The notes: a model not told the origin generated them from the letters alone. 64,000 nt of DNA from Enchytraeus crypticus (GCA_905160935.1 CAJHZI010000447.1:2456001-2520000), one strand, 5' to 3'. Counted from the stretch's first letter, positions 11,869-23,522 are shown. Translations and numbers: made by a program.

Positions 11869-12140
11869 TGTAATGAACACGCCTTGTTCACAATTTATAT
11901 ATTAAGAAATATATAATATAGATAGAAAGCAGATATTATACAGAAGTTATTTATAAATAATAGATGACGCAGGGTTTTTTCCAAAAGATTTATAATAGAT
12001 GATATAAGCCGAGGTTATAGGCGGGTATAGCTAGAATATTCCGATAGGGTATTTCCAAAGTGACGCAGCTGCGTCGTAAATTAGCTAAGCGAAAAAGCGC
12101 TGTGATTCGATAGAAGCGTTTGACATTGATCGACAGCGGT

Positions 12141-12156
12141 GTATATAAGGAGAAGC
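12141..12156 (+). promoter_or_regulatory. TATA-box-like promoter of the LTR-like element
   Basis: GTGTATATAAGGAGAAG is conserved at the same place in both copies (12141 and 20993), 270 bases from the element start, as expected for an LTR promoter. Confidence 0.5.
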
Positions 12157-12424
12157 TAGATGCAGTAGAAACAAGTTGGGGCCGGGGGTCTGCTTGGTTC
12201 GTCTGAGTAGGTTCCCAGGAGGGCGGCTCCGGTGGGACTATACGGTGTACAACGTGTAGTACTCATAAAGGATCGAGTCTCATTGATCCTACCTCTTACT
12301 GACTCCGTACGGGATAGGTAAGAGGCCCCTCAGGTTGGCTAGTTTCCCAAGCCTCGAAGGCTAATTGGAGGCGATGGTTCGGTGTCCCCCTGGGTAGGCC
12401 CAGGTAGAGGCTGGTAGTCCACGG

Positions 12425-12665
12425 CGATACTCGGGTCGAGTCCGTCTCTGCGGGTATTTGCTAAGCGCCTGAGTCGAGTGTGTCTCTGCAGACGGGAAGC
12501 TAGCGACGGTATTGCCTGGATGGAGTTCGTCTCTGCAGGTATTTGTTAGGCGCCTGGATGGAGTTTGTCTCTGCAGGCGAGGGTTAGCAACGGCATTGCC
12601 TGAATGGAGTTCGTCTCTGCAGGTATTTGCTAAGCGCCTTGATGGAGTTCGTCTCTACAGGCGGG
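12425..12665 (+). repeat. Internal tandem array in the LTR-like element
   Basis: Units built from GGAGTTCGTCTCTGCAGG, TATTTGCTAAGCGCCT and GCTAGCGACGGCATTGCC alternate several times. The same array occurs in copy 2 at 21285-21525, so the array was part of the ancestral element. Confidence 0.75.
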
Positions 12666-13545
12666 ATTACTAATGACCAATTGACTATCCACGAATTTCA
12701 TAGTGACTACACGGAAAGCCATGGTACCACCTTCAGCAACGATGGACGAGAGAAGAAACTACGGGAAGACCAGTATTAAAAGGAAGTAGAAGCGGGATTA
12801 CCAATCACCAGTAGACTATCCACGGATTTCATCGCATTAAACGAAAGGGCAATTACACCACTTCAGCCACGATGGACGAGAGAAGGAACTACGGGAAGAC
12901 CAATATTAAAAGGATAGGGAAGTATAAGTCTAAAAAGATATAGGGAAGTTTTTAGGGTAAATAACAATAAAGTTCGTCGCAATTAAACAACCAATCATAT
13001 AATTATCAACTACAACCAGTTTGAAGATTAAGAAGCATGGTTGAAACTCAATCGTAATTGCCTAAAATATAGCAGACGCGGAGTACGCTTCTACTCCCGG
13101 TTCGGGTCACCATATCACTTCGCTCTGAGAATAACATTACGGAAGTGAATTTACGAAAGAAGCAAGGAGGTCCGCCCTTGAATTAACAGATAGGAGTCGA
13201 GCGAAGCTAGGCCATTCGAAATGCAGCACCTCTCGGTACCTCCTGACAAGCGGTACCTGAAATAGGCCATTTAACGTAGTAGCTGCTATGTCGAATGGTG
13301 CCGGTCACCCATAACAACCTACAACAGCGTGACAACGTGGAGTGAGTCCCCACTCCCGATTCGGACCGGACCGCAAAACCCGATGTCCCGATTTCCCAGG
13401 ACCCAATATTGAGGGCGAAAGAGCAATATGTTCCCCTCGCTGTAACACGAGAGGCCTCGCCAGCCGCATGCTCAAGCCTAGAAAAACCCGTTCGTTACAG
13501 TGGTCTTTGATACGATTAATCTCTACCACTCCTATCCAGACCTAA

Positions 13546-14525
13546 TTGTTGATTCAGAATCTTTGTCTAGGCTCATGGCCAACTTTCACGGTTCATCTCA
13601 TTGTGTACCCAATCTGTAATTATCGATAAAACCCTAACGCCGTTCCGCACTCTTCCTTATGGAGTCCATCAGGATTCCGTGTTCGGTTCCCTCCTTTTCA
13701 CATTTATACCACCCTCGTAATTATTAATTGCTTCGATATTGAAAAATCACTTGGTGATTATACCACAATTTACATATGGTTTTCTTGTACATATACATAT
13801 TCTTTTGTTGATACGTCTAAACTCACATCTGTCTTGGATTTAATCTATTCCAGGTTTTGTTCAAATCGCCTTATTGTCAATCCTTAAAAAACTGAATACC
13901 GTCTCATTTCCAACTACCAGCGAAGTACTAAAATCGCAACTCTTCCTTTCATTACATCTAAAAATATTCAGTTAATGCCCACGAGTCTAAAGGTAACCAT
14001 GGATAATTAATTATAATTTGTGATTTAAATATGAACTTTAGAACAGTATTTCATCCATCAGTCATTCTTCCTTTTTCGAATCCGATATTCTATATAACAA
14101 TTTTTGAAATTGTATAAAAATTACAATAAAAATGAAAATGAAATCTATATGGATGGAATTAGCACTCTGTACGCTCTTGATTGACAATTCTAAAGTTACT
14201 TCTCTATCATTGGCGAATGTCACTAAATTATCCAACAGAATGTACATGTAGAAAAGCTAAGAAAACGATTAGGAACAATTTCCTCCGACAGTGTGTTTTT
14301 GCTACTTAGAACTAGCTAATGATAGCCACAAATGAGGGATACTTGATAAATACGTGTATAATCAGTAATTAAGAACTCCAGTTGACATAGCGTATACTAT
14401 AGGCCTACTAGTCTTCAGTTTATGATAATATGCAGAAATGTAAATCGTCAAATCTTTAATTAAAAATTAATAATACTGCATTATGCGGTTGCAATTAATA
14501 TCAATGAAAGATGCCTAGCAGTAGG
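13546..14525. other. No recognised gene
   Basis: Near 13620-13900 there are weak traces of a LINE frame (TTCCTTATGGAGTCCATCAG resembles the codons around a QG-type reverse transcriptase box), but nothing continuous can be defended. Confidence 0.35.
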
Positions 14526-14528
14526 ATG

Positions 14529-14530
<2 letters not shown>

Positions 14531-14595
<65 letters not shown>
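14531..14595. repeat. (GA)n microsatellite
   Basis: About 60 bases of uninterrupted GA. Confidence 0.95.
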
Positions 14596-15274
14596 TGATT
14601 TGATACACGGATTTCAATATAGGATGTTTGGAAAAGTACAAACACAATTATTCCAGGTCTTCCCCAACAGTAGTCCGTGTGCATAGACTTCCTCTTCTCC
14701 AGAAAACTCAATAGCAGTATGATTGCAACCTTCATGAGTTACATAGTACATTATAAAAGCATACTGGCATAATTTAACTTATGACATAGCATAAAATATC
14801 GAACATACAAGTGAAATTTTTTCGAAAATAGCATATTGAACACTAACCATGATTACTTCAAGAGAATATTACAAATTACCAATACATTGCATTAATTATC
14901 CGACGAATTTATATGAGAAAATGCAAAGGCAATGTAGCATAAGATAACATATTATATTTCAAATTAAATCATATAGTTAAACCTAGATTAGGTTACAGTA
15001 TATTATATGTTAAAATTATTATGACATCATAAAATATTATGTTAGGTTCTCTAACATAATTTCGTATCATAGAGTTTGCTAAACGAACATTAGCGTATTT
15101 GTCGCTGCACTTCAGATATCTAGCCCATTATTTATCGAAGCTCATTATTTAGTATTACTGTATGAAAACTAAAAAATCGGTACTAAATTTTATATAATGA
15201 ATGGAAAAATTAGGGATGGATTGATGATATGGAGGAGAGAAGGAGAGAAGGCGAGAGAAGAGTAGAGAAGTCTA

Positions 15275-15357
15275 TTCGTATCCCGAAGCTAGTTAATCTG
15301 GGATTAAAGGGAAGATGGTGACGATGATGATGACGATGATGATGATGATGATGATGA
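15275..15357 (+). repeat. 3' end of the GAT-tailed SINE-like family
   Basis: CTATTCGTATCCCGAAGC, TAATCTGGGATTAAAGGGAAG and a (GATGAC/GAT)n tail match the 3' end of the copies at 10690 and 59830. Only the terminal part is present. Confidence 0.65.
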
Positions 15358-15961
15358 CCGTGTTAACACTTAAATGAAACACTCCAAGTCATTAATAGGA
15401 CATATCAGCATGAGCCTAATGTTAAGGGTTTGTAAATTATGCTATATCACTCCTACACTACTCTTAGAAATATTCTAAACAAAATACTTTCGAGAAAGAA
15501 CGGAACGAACCGATGCGAAGAAAGTGCCATGAACAAAGAAATGAACCTCCTTTGTGTTTGTGCAATTGAAGAACGTGAAGAATATGCCCGCATCACTGGT
15601 ACTCATGACTGCTGCGTCTCAATACCATATAGGCTACGTGTACGTTCTGCAGATGTTTGAACTACATAGAATGTAAGCGGTTCTCTCAAAGGATATGAAA
15701 GAACTTTTCTCTCTCTCAGACGTATTGGAAATAAATATCTGTAATAATTAAATAACTAAGGATGTTAATTATATTATGCAATATGCAACAATACGCAATT
15801 AAATATAATGCATATCATTCTACAATTAATACCAAGAATGTACATAATTAGCCTGTTAAAATGGAGAAGGGATAGTAAATGAGTGCGGATTTCACAATAA
15901 ATAATTGCACTGTTAACTATGGTTTGTGCTGAATACTTAATTAAATTGTTATAGTAATTGA

Positions 15962-16011
<50 letters not shown>

Positions 16012-16491
16012 ATCTCTCTCTCTCTCTTTGTGCACTGCCTACTGGAAGGTCCATGGCATATAACGCCTCCACTCTTCTCTGTCTTCCGCCTTCCTCTTCA
16101 TTTCCACATATGAGTGGGTCTTTAAATCATCTAACATACCTAATATCGGTCTTCCCCTGCCTCTTTTTCCTTCCATTCTAACTTCTATGACCTCTATTAA
16201 TAGACGTTCCACCCTTAGAATATGTCCTATCCAACTCTTCTTCCTATTTCTTTACATTTATCAACTCTCTATCTCTGCTAACTCTCTCCAGAACTTCCTC
16301 ATTTGTAACCTTTTGAATCCAGCTAATCCTCATCATTCTTCTCCAAATCCACATTTTCCAACGCCTCCAGTTTCCTAATATCTTCCTTCCTTAAGGTCCA
16401 TGTTTCACATCCATACAATAGCGTGGTCCAAACCAAAGTTTTCACTATCTTTATCTTTGTGTCTCTCTTTAGACTTTTTGTTAATAGTTCT

Positions 16492-16495
<4 letters not shown>
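15962..16495 (-). pseudogene. LINE 3' end with (GA)n tail, reverse orientation
   Basis: Read on the minus strand this is the same LINE as 53860-54766: it encodes remnants of the post-RT region (thumb, KxRWIGH-like and GRGRPR-like stretches) and ends with GGCAGTGCAC followed by (AG)n at 15962-16028. Several frameshifts prevent a long ORF. At its other edge it abuts a second (GA)n tract (16493-16552), so two copies appear to be nested or joined through their GA tails. Confidence 0.8.

Positions 16496-16552
<57 letters not shown>
16493..16552. repeat. (GA)n microsatellite
   Basis: An uninterrupted GA run lying between two reverse-orientation LINE 3' ends. Confidence 0.9.
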
Positions 16553-16555
<3 letters not shown>

Positions 16556-16569
16556 GACTATAACAATTC

Positions 16570-16715
16570 TAATATCTCTCTCTTAGTGCACTGCCCACTG
16601 GCAGGTCCATGGTATGTAAAACCTCCACTCCACTCTGCCTTCCGTTTTCTCTTCATGTCCACATACGAGTGGATCTCTAAATCACCTAACATGATGTACC
16701 ATTGGTCTTGGGGGA
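16570..16715 (-). mobile_element. LINE 3'-end fragment, reverse orientation
   Basis: TCTCTCTCTTAGTGCACTG, GGCAGGTCCATGGTATGT and CTCTTCATGTCCACATACG are the complement of the terminal 140 bases of the LINE at 54.7 kb. Confidence 0.8.
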
Positions 16716-16889
16716 TTCTGTTCATGACGAGAATGTACCTCGTTATAAACAGAGTCCCCTCGTCATAAACAGAAGTAGGTCTCCTATGCCATCCTCAGTT
16801 TCGACGAACATTTACTGGCCAGGGCGTCATTCCCTGAGAAAACAATCATGTTTGTCCGTATAATTATAATATACCATTAGCATATTAGA

Positions 16890-17190
16890 ACTTCCCCGTG
16901 TTGTACACTGGTGTGGTTGGACCACTTCAGAATAGAGCAACCGCAAACAATCTGCTGCGTGTACTTAAGAGGCGACTAAGGCAGGAACTGAGGATGGCAA
17001 ATGGGGACCCACCTCACCATTAAATATTTCCCCCCAGGAATAAATGGTACTTAATCCATCTAACTGAGGTAGGTAGGCAACAGGAAATCACCTCAGAAGC
17101 CATTATTTTCCCAAGCCATAGACTAAATTAGGTAGGTCTATGTATAAGGCATAGACTTTGTGAAGGAATTAACTTGTTGATATAACATAT
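16890..17190 (+). repeat. SINE-like family D, copy 1
   Basis: The block with TTAAGAGGCGACTAAGGCAG, GGCAACAGGAAATCACCTCAG, ATAAGGCATAGACTTTG and GAAGGAATTAACTTG is found in reverse at 45690-45965. The AAGAGGCRACTAA word resembles a conserved central motif known in some invertebrate SINEs, but I cannot name the family. Confidence 0.55.
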
Positions 17191-18160
17191 AAGGAGAGAA
17201 AGCAGGCTTTGAGTATAAATATTGTAATGGATTTGTATTGGGATTTTGAGTTTTAACTTCATTTGATAGGATCTCGATTTTTATTTTATTTTTTTACCAA
17301 GTAACTCTTAACTAGTTCTCTATCACGCGCTACACCACTGCTCGTCGATATTTTAGACTTATGAACACATGCACGCTGTTGATTTATATTTACATTCGTT
17401 CGACTTTCTCAGATTCACGCTATTTGAAAATGACCTATTTGAAAAAAACAGCTCAGTCACATTCATGTCTTTTTCTAGGCTATTCTAGAGGTCTCGAACA
17501 TGTACGAACTAGGAACATTATTTCTTTTATTTCTTCTCAGTCTCTTTAGGTCTCTGTAGGTCACGTCAGTTGCAACGTTAGGTATCGCCCTAACTGTACG
17601 TTTAGTTCCTATTGGAAATTTCTGTCATTTAATTCTCCTTTTAGAGTTTAGTTTTCTAGTAATCGGTTTGTAAACTATTTTGTTTTTGTTTTAAAATTAA
17701 CTTCTTTTGCCTTTGAACCTGCCTACGTGACCAGTTTTAGCTTATAAGGGCGTAGAGAGCCTAGTTAGCTCGCTTCAGTCTCAGTCATGTAGGAACAGTC
17801 GGAGGCGACGGACGTCAGGTCTTTTAACATAGGCCTAATTTAGTTATGTTCTAAAATTTTAGTTAAATAATTTTAAGTCCCTTCTGGAAAATTTCTCAGG
17901 TGAACTTCATTTTACTCTTATCTTTTAATATTAGTTAGGGTGACTTCATTTAATTGCAACTTGAAACTAATGGCTCTTTCAGTAATATTTTAGTTCTGTG
18001 AAATTGATTTAAATCTCAGTTTAAATCTCAGTTTAGTAATATTTATTTCTGTGCAATCGATTTAAATCTTAGCTTGAGTCATACCCCCTGTTTTGTAATT
18101 AAGGATTTAATTGTGAATTATTGAATTCTAACTATTGATTCAGTTAAGAATTATTGAATC
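17191..18160. other. No recognised gene
   Basis: GCTTATAAGGGCGTAGAGAG at 17740-17760 could be a TATA-type promoter of a retroelement, and the repeated phrase GATTTAAATCTCAGTTTA occurs at 18005-18075. No ORF supports either. Confidence 0.35.
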
Positions 18161-18978
18161 ATTATGCGAGTAGGTCTCTCCGAACCTCTACAGTCTGCTT
18201 CACTATGAATAAATAGTAAGTTCTAATATATCTCTCTCTCTCGTAAGTGCACTGCCAAGTGGCAGGTTCAAGGTACATATAGTACAGTACAGAAGTACAA
18301 GGAATTATTAAATCATTATTAGTACAGAATTATTTAAATCCTTGAATTAGGAAATTTTGAATTATGAATTAGTGAAATCTAGTTAGGGATTCAATTGAAT
18401 TTCAATTTTGCAATTGTGTTGAATCCTAACTATTATGAACTCATATGAAGCCTAACTGTTGATACAGATTGGTTTAACCAGTAACTTGTTTAACTCCTAT
18501 ATTACACTATTGCATATTTTAAATAGTTGTTGAGTTTCTTAATTTTGATTAATTAATTTAGTTGGCAACCGGCTTCCTGGCTCCCTATTCAGTGAACTCT
18601 TTAATGCCTTTGCTTATTAAGAGAACAATTCATTTTTGTTCTAATTGCACGATTGCCTAGTTCAATATTAGGTGGCAAGAAATCAACCTTTTATTATTTC
18701 AAATATCTCAAACTACACTTTTAGAAACACTCTAAATTCAGTTCTTTTATCCATTCTATATCCAATCATATATCCAATAATTCTAATAATTCCAATAATT
18801 CTATATCCAATTCTATATCAGATTGGGCCCCTGCCACCCAGAGCCGTAGTCCTGTACTATATGTACCTTGAACCTGCCACTTGGCAGTGCACTTACGAGA
18901 GAGAGAGATATATTAGAACTTACTATTTATTCATAGTGAAGCAGACTGTAGAGGTTCGGAGAGACCTACTCGCATAAT
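18161..18978. repeat. Perfect 126-bp inverted repeat with 566-nt spacer
   Basis: The arm at 18161-18286 is the exact reverse complement of 18853-18978. Each arm carries a LINE 3' terminus (CTGCCAAGTGGCAGG, GTGCACTTACGAGAGAG) and adjoining unique sequence. The spacer (18287-18852) has no long ORF of known type. Confidence 0.9.
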
Positions 18979-19607
18979 GTAAGATTTTGTTGTAAATCTG
19001 CTAGTGTAATTAATTATATTGCTGTAAAGCATATCTTTCATTAAGGTACATGTGCGTATATCTTCATTACCCTATAGATTCAGTTGTTAAAATTAGTTTT
19101 ATTTCACCTTTCACCACTAAAACCCGCTTCATTCTATAACCAGTTTTGATAGTAACAAAACTAACAAAAACAATAAGTGTTCACTGTTACCCTCGACAAT
19201 GACAACAACGAGGACTATTAAATGAAATCTAAGCCATGGTAACGAGCCAAAATAAATGGGTCAAAATCGATGGCAAGATAAATATACAGAAAACCCGTCT
19301 AAAAGATTTATAGTTTGTAACAACTGTTTCGTAAATTAGTTGGATTTCCAGGGAATTAAAATCACAAATATAATTTTGAGTTGCATTGCTTTAACCAATT
19401 AATTTCGCTTAGAGATAAGAACATGAGTTGAAAAATCAATAAAAATATTTTTTATTAGTGTTTTATAGGCATTTACTGATTATTAATCTTTGGTTATTTG
19501 TTGTTTTTGTTCACCGACTAGTCATTAATGCAGTAATGTTCAATATTGACATTGACATGACTTGGAATCTTATTATTGCTTTATTAACTGTATTATAGCT
19601 TTATTAA

Positions 19608-19685
19608 CTGTAAGGCGGAAGACAAAGAAGAGTGGAGACGTTATATGTCATGGACCCGCTAGTAGGCAGTGCACTAAGAGAGATG
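19608..19685 (+). mobile_element. LINE 3'-end fragment
   Basis: AAGGCGGAAGACAAAGAAGAG, GGAGACGTTATATGTCATGG and CAGTGCACTAAGAGAGA match the terminal 75 bases of the 54.7-kb LINE. Confidence 0.8.
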
Positions 19686-20279
19686 TTATTGTTGTTATTG
19701 TTGTTTTTATTACAGTTGTATGTCGTGTTGAACAACCCAGATGGTGCATAGTCTTATTCTACCAAATGTAAACTATTCCATCAAACTACATTAGAGGCCT
19801 GACGAATCTTAACCTATTTTAGTTTTAAATTTTACAAGACATTATTATAAAACGTATTTATGTTTGTTATCAGTATTTTGAATATGAAGACAGGAATGAG
19901 TGTAGCAGTATACTATAAAGTTTCACTCATATGCAAACATTTATTACCAGTTTAGATATGAATTTAAATGTAATTGTTATTTTTTCTTATTATTACTATT
20001 GAACTCTTTTTGTAAAGTAGTCTCGAAGACCGGGTTCGGCCATGACACTGCTACATACGTTTTTGTTGTTAATATTAATAATAATTCTTGGTCACTTAGA
20101 GCTTTAAAAAGAATTATAAAACGCATCTTATTGAGGAACCCTTCCCAACTGTTTTGTAAATTCTGCTCACTGATGTATTCCAAGTATCTCTACGAGCTGG
20201 TATTTTAGCTGTAGGTCAATTAATGCACGTTTAGCGCTTTGGCCTTGCGATGTTTGTTATTACGTGCATTTTATTTTAT

Positions 20280-20341
20280 GGTGAAGATAGAAAAGAGTGG
20301 ATGCGTTATGTGCCGTGGGCCTGCCGGTAGCCAGTGCAGCA

Positions 20342-20377
<36 letters not shown>
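20280..20377 (+). mobile_element. LINE 3'-end fragment with (GA)n tail
   Basis: GTGAAGATAGAAAAGAGTGG through CTGCCGGTAGCCAGTGCAG leads directly into about 32 bases of GA repeat. Confidence 0.8.
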
Positions 20378-20380
<3 letters not shown>

Positions 20381-20571
20381 ATAGTATTTGTTTTTACTGT
20401 ATGCAATTGTTGTAAAGTTTAGAAAAGTAAAGTACATGTAGAATACAAAATATTTTCAAAGCATTTCGACCTATTGCTTGTTTAACTGTAATTTTACTGT
20501 GATTTTAATTTACAGTAGGCTGCATAGCCTACTAGAGAAGCATGTGCATATTGTGCAAGATATACAAAGAA

Positions 20572-20708
20572 AAAAAGCTAATGTTAACGTCAGTTTCCTC
20601 ACTCGAAAGCGATGTCAGTGACGAGCGAGCCCAGGATATGAACCCCGCCACATACTGATCCGCGATCGAGTATCTTACCTACATCGCCACTGGCTCCAGC
20701 CGATGTCA
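20572..20708 (-). repeat. tRNA-derived SINE, family B
   Basis: On the minus strand the element opens with GGCTGGAGCCAGTGGCGATG (A-box region), has a B box (GGGGTTCATATCC) and ends at a run of T after TTAACATTAGC. Other copies in the same orientation are at 25472-25595, 32071-32205, 42264-42348 and 61060-61194. Confidence 0.8.
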
Positions 20709-20726
20709 TGATATTATGTCATGTGT

Positions 20727-22375
20727 AATGAACACGCCTTGTTCACAATTAATATATTTAGAAATATATATTATAGATAGAAAGCAGATAGTATACAGCA
20801 GTTATTTATAAATAATACGTGCCGTAGGGTTTTTCCAAAGATATATAATAGATGATATAAACCGAGATTAGTGGCGAGTATAGCTAGATCATTACCAAGG
20901 GTATTTCCAAAGTGACGCGGCTGCGTCGTAAATTAGCTAAGCGAAGAAGCGCTGTGATTCGATAGAAGCGTTTGACATCGATCGACAGCGGTGTATATAA
21001 GGAGAAGCTAGATACAATAGAAACAAGTTGGGGCCGGGGACTACTTGGTTCGTCTGAGTAGGTTCCCAGGAGGGCGGCTCCGATGGGTCTATACGGTGTA
21101 CAACGTGTAGTTCTCATAAAGGATCGAGTCTCAATGATCCTTCCTCTTACTGACTCCCTTCGAGATAGGTAAGGGGGCCTCTCAGGTTGGCTAGTTTTCC
21201 AAGCCGCGAAGGCTAATTGGAGGCGAGAGAGTTCGGTGTCCCCCTGGGTAGGCCCAGGTAAGAGGTTGGTAATCCACGGCAATACTCGGGTCGAGTCCGT
21301 CTCTGCGGGTATTTGCTAAGCGCCTGGGTCGAGTGTGTCTCTGGAGGTGGTAAGCTAGCGACGGCATTACCTAAACGGAGTTCGTCTCTGCAGGTATTTG
21401 TTAGGCGCCTGGGCGGAGTTCGTCTCTGCAGGCGGGGGCTAGCGACGGCATTGCCTGAACGTAGTTCGTCTCTGCGGGTATTTGCTAAGCGCCTTGATGG
21501 AGTTCGTCTCTGCAGGCGGGAGCAGGATTACTAATGACCAGATAACTAGCCACAAATTTCATAGTGACTACACGGAAGCCATTGTACCACCTTCAGCAAT
21601 GATGGAAGAGAGAAGGAACTACGGGAAGGCCAGTTTTAAAAGGATGCAGAAGCGGGATTACCAATGACCAGAAGACTATCCACGGAATTCACCACATTAA
21701 GCGAAAGGCCCATTACACCATTTCAGCAACGATGGACGAGAACAGGAACTACGGGAAGTCCAATAGTAAAGGGATAGGGAAGAATAAGTCTAAAAAGGTA
21801 AAGGGAAGTTTTATAGGGTAAAGAAGAATAAGGTTCGTCGCAGTTAAACAACCAATCATAAAATTATCTACTACAACCAGTTTGAAGACTAGGAAGCAGG
21901 GCGGAAAACTAAATCGTAGTCGCCTGAAAGATTTGCAGATGCTTCCACACCCGGGTTCGGGTCACCATATCACTTCGCCCCGAGAACCACGGAAGAAAAT
22001 CTACTAAGAAGCATGGCAGAAACTCAACCGTCATCGCCTAAATACGTAGAAGACGTGGAGTACGCTCCTACTCCCGAATCGGGGACAGCGCCGACGCTGT
22101 GCACTGAGTTCCCGAGAACCCAATTACGAAGTTGGAAAACGGGGCTGGACCCTAGGCTACTCAGTCGATAACGAACAACGAAGGCCTATCGAGACGGATG
22201 ATACGAGGAAAGAAGTATCATCTGAACACGCAGCACCTCGGTTCCTCCTGACAAGCGGTACCCTTAGTAAAACATTTGACAAAAAAAGCTGCCGTCTCGA
22301 AAGAACTGCCAACCGACGAGCGAGTCCAGAAGTAGACAACCACTCGAGGAAGAACAGGCAGCAAGGCTGTTCACG
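20727..22375 (+). mobile_element. LTR-like retroelement segment, copy 2
   Basis: This is the same element as 11869-13545, beginning TGTAATGAACACGCC and retaining the TATA-like GTGTATATAAGG (20993), the internal array (21285-21525) and the leader. It is the better preserved copy because the gag-like start at 22013 is open for 52 codons. No protease, reverse transcriptase or integrase follows. The left neighbour is a family-B SINE that ends about 20 bases before the element. Confidence 0.55.
22013..22171 (+). CDS. Short gag-like ORF of the LTR-like element
   Basis: An ATG at 22013 opens 52 codons beginning MAETQPSSPKYVEDVEYA. The equivalent in copy 1 (from about 13036) starts MVETQ and is broken by a stop. 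The position, just downstream of the putative LTR and leader, suggests the start of gag, but the peptide resembles no family that I can name and ends early. It could equally be chance. Confidence 0.3.
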   Translation: MAETQPSSPKYVEDVEYAPTPESGTAPTLCTEFPRTQLRSWKTGLDPRLLSR

Positions 22376-22698
22376 ACATCATGAACTCCATTAAACATCA
22401 AACATTACAATTAAACACTTTCTGTTAGAAGCTTATTGATTTATAAAAAAATCAGTGCAATAAATGTTCACAAATTAAAACCTAATGTTTGATATTACTA
22501 AAATTATTTACGAGAATACTTAGTAAAATCTGGTAACAAAATATTTTCAAAGTATTTAGACCTAAATAATATAATTAAAATACTTAGGGCTCTTCCACAA
22601 AATATTGCTGAATTTATGCAAGTACAATATAATTATTAACCTGATATAACTGATGGCTATATATAGTTATTATACCTATATATACGCAGTTATTATAC

Positions 22699-22980
22699 CT
22701 ATATAGACTCAGCTTTTGTGCTGCAATATGTGCTCGAAATGAACGCCATAGGTTTTAATGCCGGCCAGAAGTCTTTTCTTACAGATAACATTGCTCTGCC
22801 AGTGGACTGTTGTGGTAGATTTTTCCAGATCCTTTGAAGAACCGCCTTCAATTTCATTGTGTTTCTAGGTTTGGGCTTGAAAGCACGATACTTTTCCAAC
22901 ATGGTTCCCCAGACAAAAAAATCAAGTGGATTAAAATCTGGAGCATTAGGAGGCCAATCGTCCATTTTTTATGAAATCTG
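22699..22980 (-). pseudogene. mariner-like transposase, C-terminal fragment
   Basis: The minus-strand ORF begins MDDWPPNAPDFNPLDFFVWG. This is the conserved block around the last catalytic Asp of mariner/Tc1-type DDE transposases (P-N-x-P-D-x-N-P-x-D). It continues with about 65 residues of C-terminal tail. The N-terminal DNA-binding part and the first two catalytic acids are absent. The matching terminal inverted repeat lies upstream at 23250-23427, so this is an internally deleted element. Confidence 0.8.
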
Positions 22981-23176
22981 GGCTATATCGCAGAAGAAAG
23001 TAGGCCTATTGCGCAAGACGTGAAGTGTGAACCGGCGCGCCGTGCGGTTGAAAAATGAAATCTTTAGGCTTTAACTTGTTGCAGTCTTCAATCAGTTTCG
23101 GTAGAATAGTGTTAGTGTAATAAGTGTAGTGTGTGTAGTGTGTGTAGCACAATATCGGAGGCGTCATCGTCTAACG

Positions 23177-23192
23177 GCCCTTTTCAGGGCCA
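23177..23192 (+). promoter_or_regulatory. Histone-type 3' stem-loop, no histone gene adjacent
   Basis: GGCCCTTTTCAGGGCC has the six-base-pair stem and four-base loop of the metazoan replication-dependent histone mRNA 3' signal. It is preceded by TAAC and followed by AGCACA and a purine-rich CAAAAAGGAATTG resembling the U7-binding element. No histone reading frame is seen upstream on the plus strand. It sits between a mariner terminus and the transposase fragment. Confidence 0.6.
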
Positions 23193-23249
23193 GCACATTT
23201 TCAAAAAGGAATTGATTCTAATTGATGTTTTACGTTGCGTGTTAAATGA

Positions 23250-23425
23250 AAAAAATTAATTTTTTCGCAAAACTTGGATAACTCCGGTTCCATTAAAAAT
23301 ATTTTTACAAATTTGGTCAGATTGTGGCAAAATTCCTCCACAAGAGAACCCTAAAATTTCAAGGCGAAATGTCAATAATTGGCTAAGCTATAGTAATTGT
23401 GCTAGGGGATATTTTTAATGCGCAG

Positions 23426-23427
<2 letters not shown>
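23250..23427 (-). mobile_element. mariner-like element terminus
   Basis: On the minus strand the end starts CAGACTGCGCATTAAAAATA, next to a TA, and runs for about 175 bases. It is highly similar to 63829-64000 on the plus strand. Its position fits the 5' end of the transposase remnant at 22699-22980. Confidence 0.75.

Positions 23428-23430
<3 letters not shown>

Positions 23431-23522
<92 letters not shown>

Larger units (their letters stand above)
11869..13545 (+). mobile_element. LTR-like retroelement segment, copy 1
   Basis: This 1.7-kb block starts with TGTAATGAACACGCC and is repeated at 20727-22375 in the same orientation. It contains a TATA-box-like GTGTATATAAGG near 12141, an internal tandem array (12425-12665), an AATAAA near 12968, and a downstream stretch resembling the start of a gag-like frame in copy 2. 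In this copy that frame is broken by stops. Both copies extend past any plausible LTR end into leader sequence, and no pol gene lies between them, so they look like two separate truncated or non-autonomous elements. The LTR 3' boundary and primer-binding site are not clear. Confidence 0.55.

Noticed and set aside
13305..13545. Overlapping ORFs of 74 and 67 codons on opposite strands
   Set aside because: They fall in the non-coding leader part of the LTR-like element, and the corresponding part of copy 2 does not preserve them.
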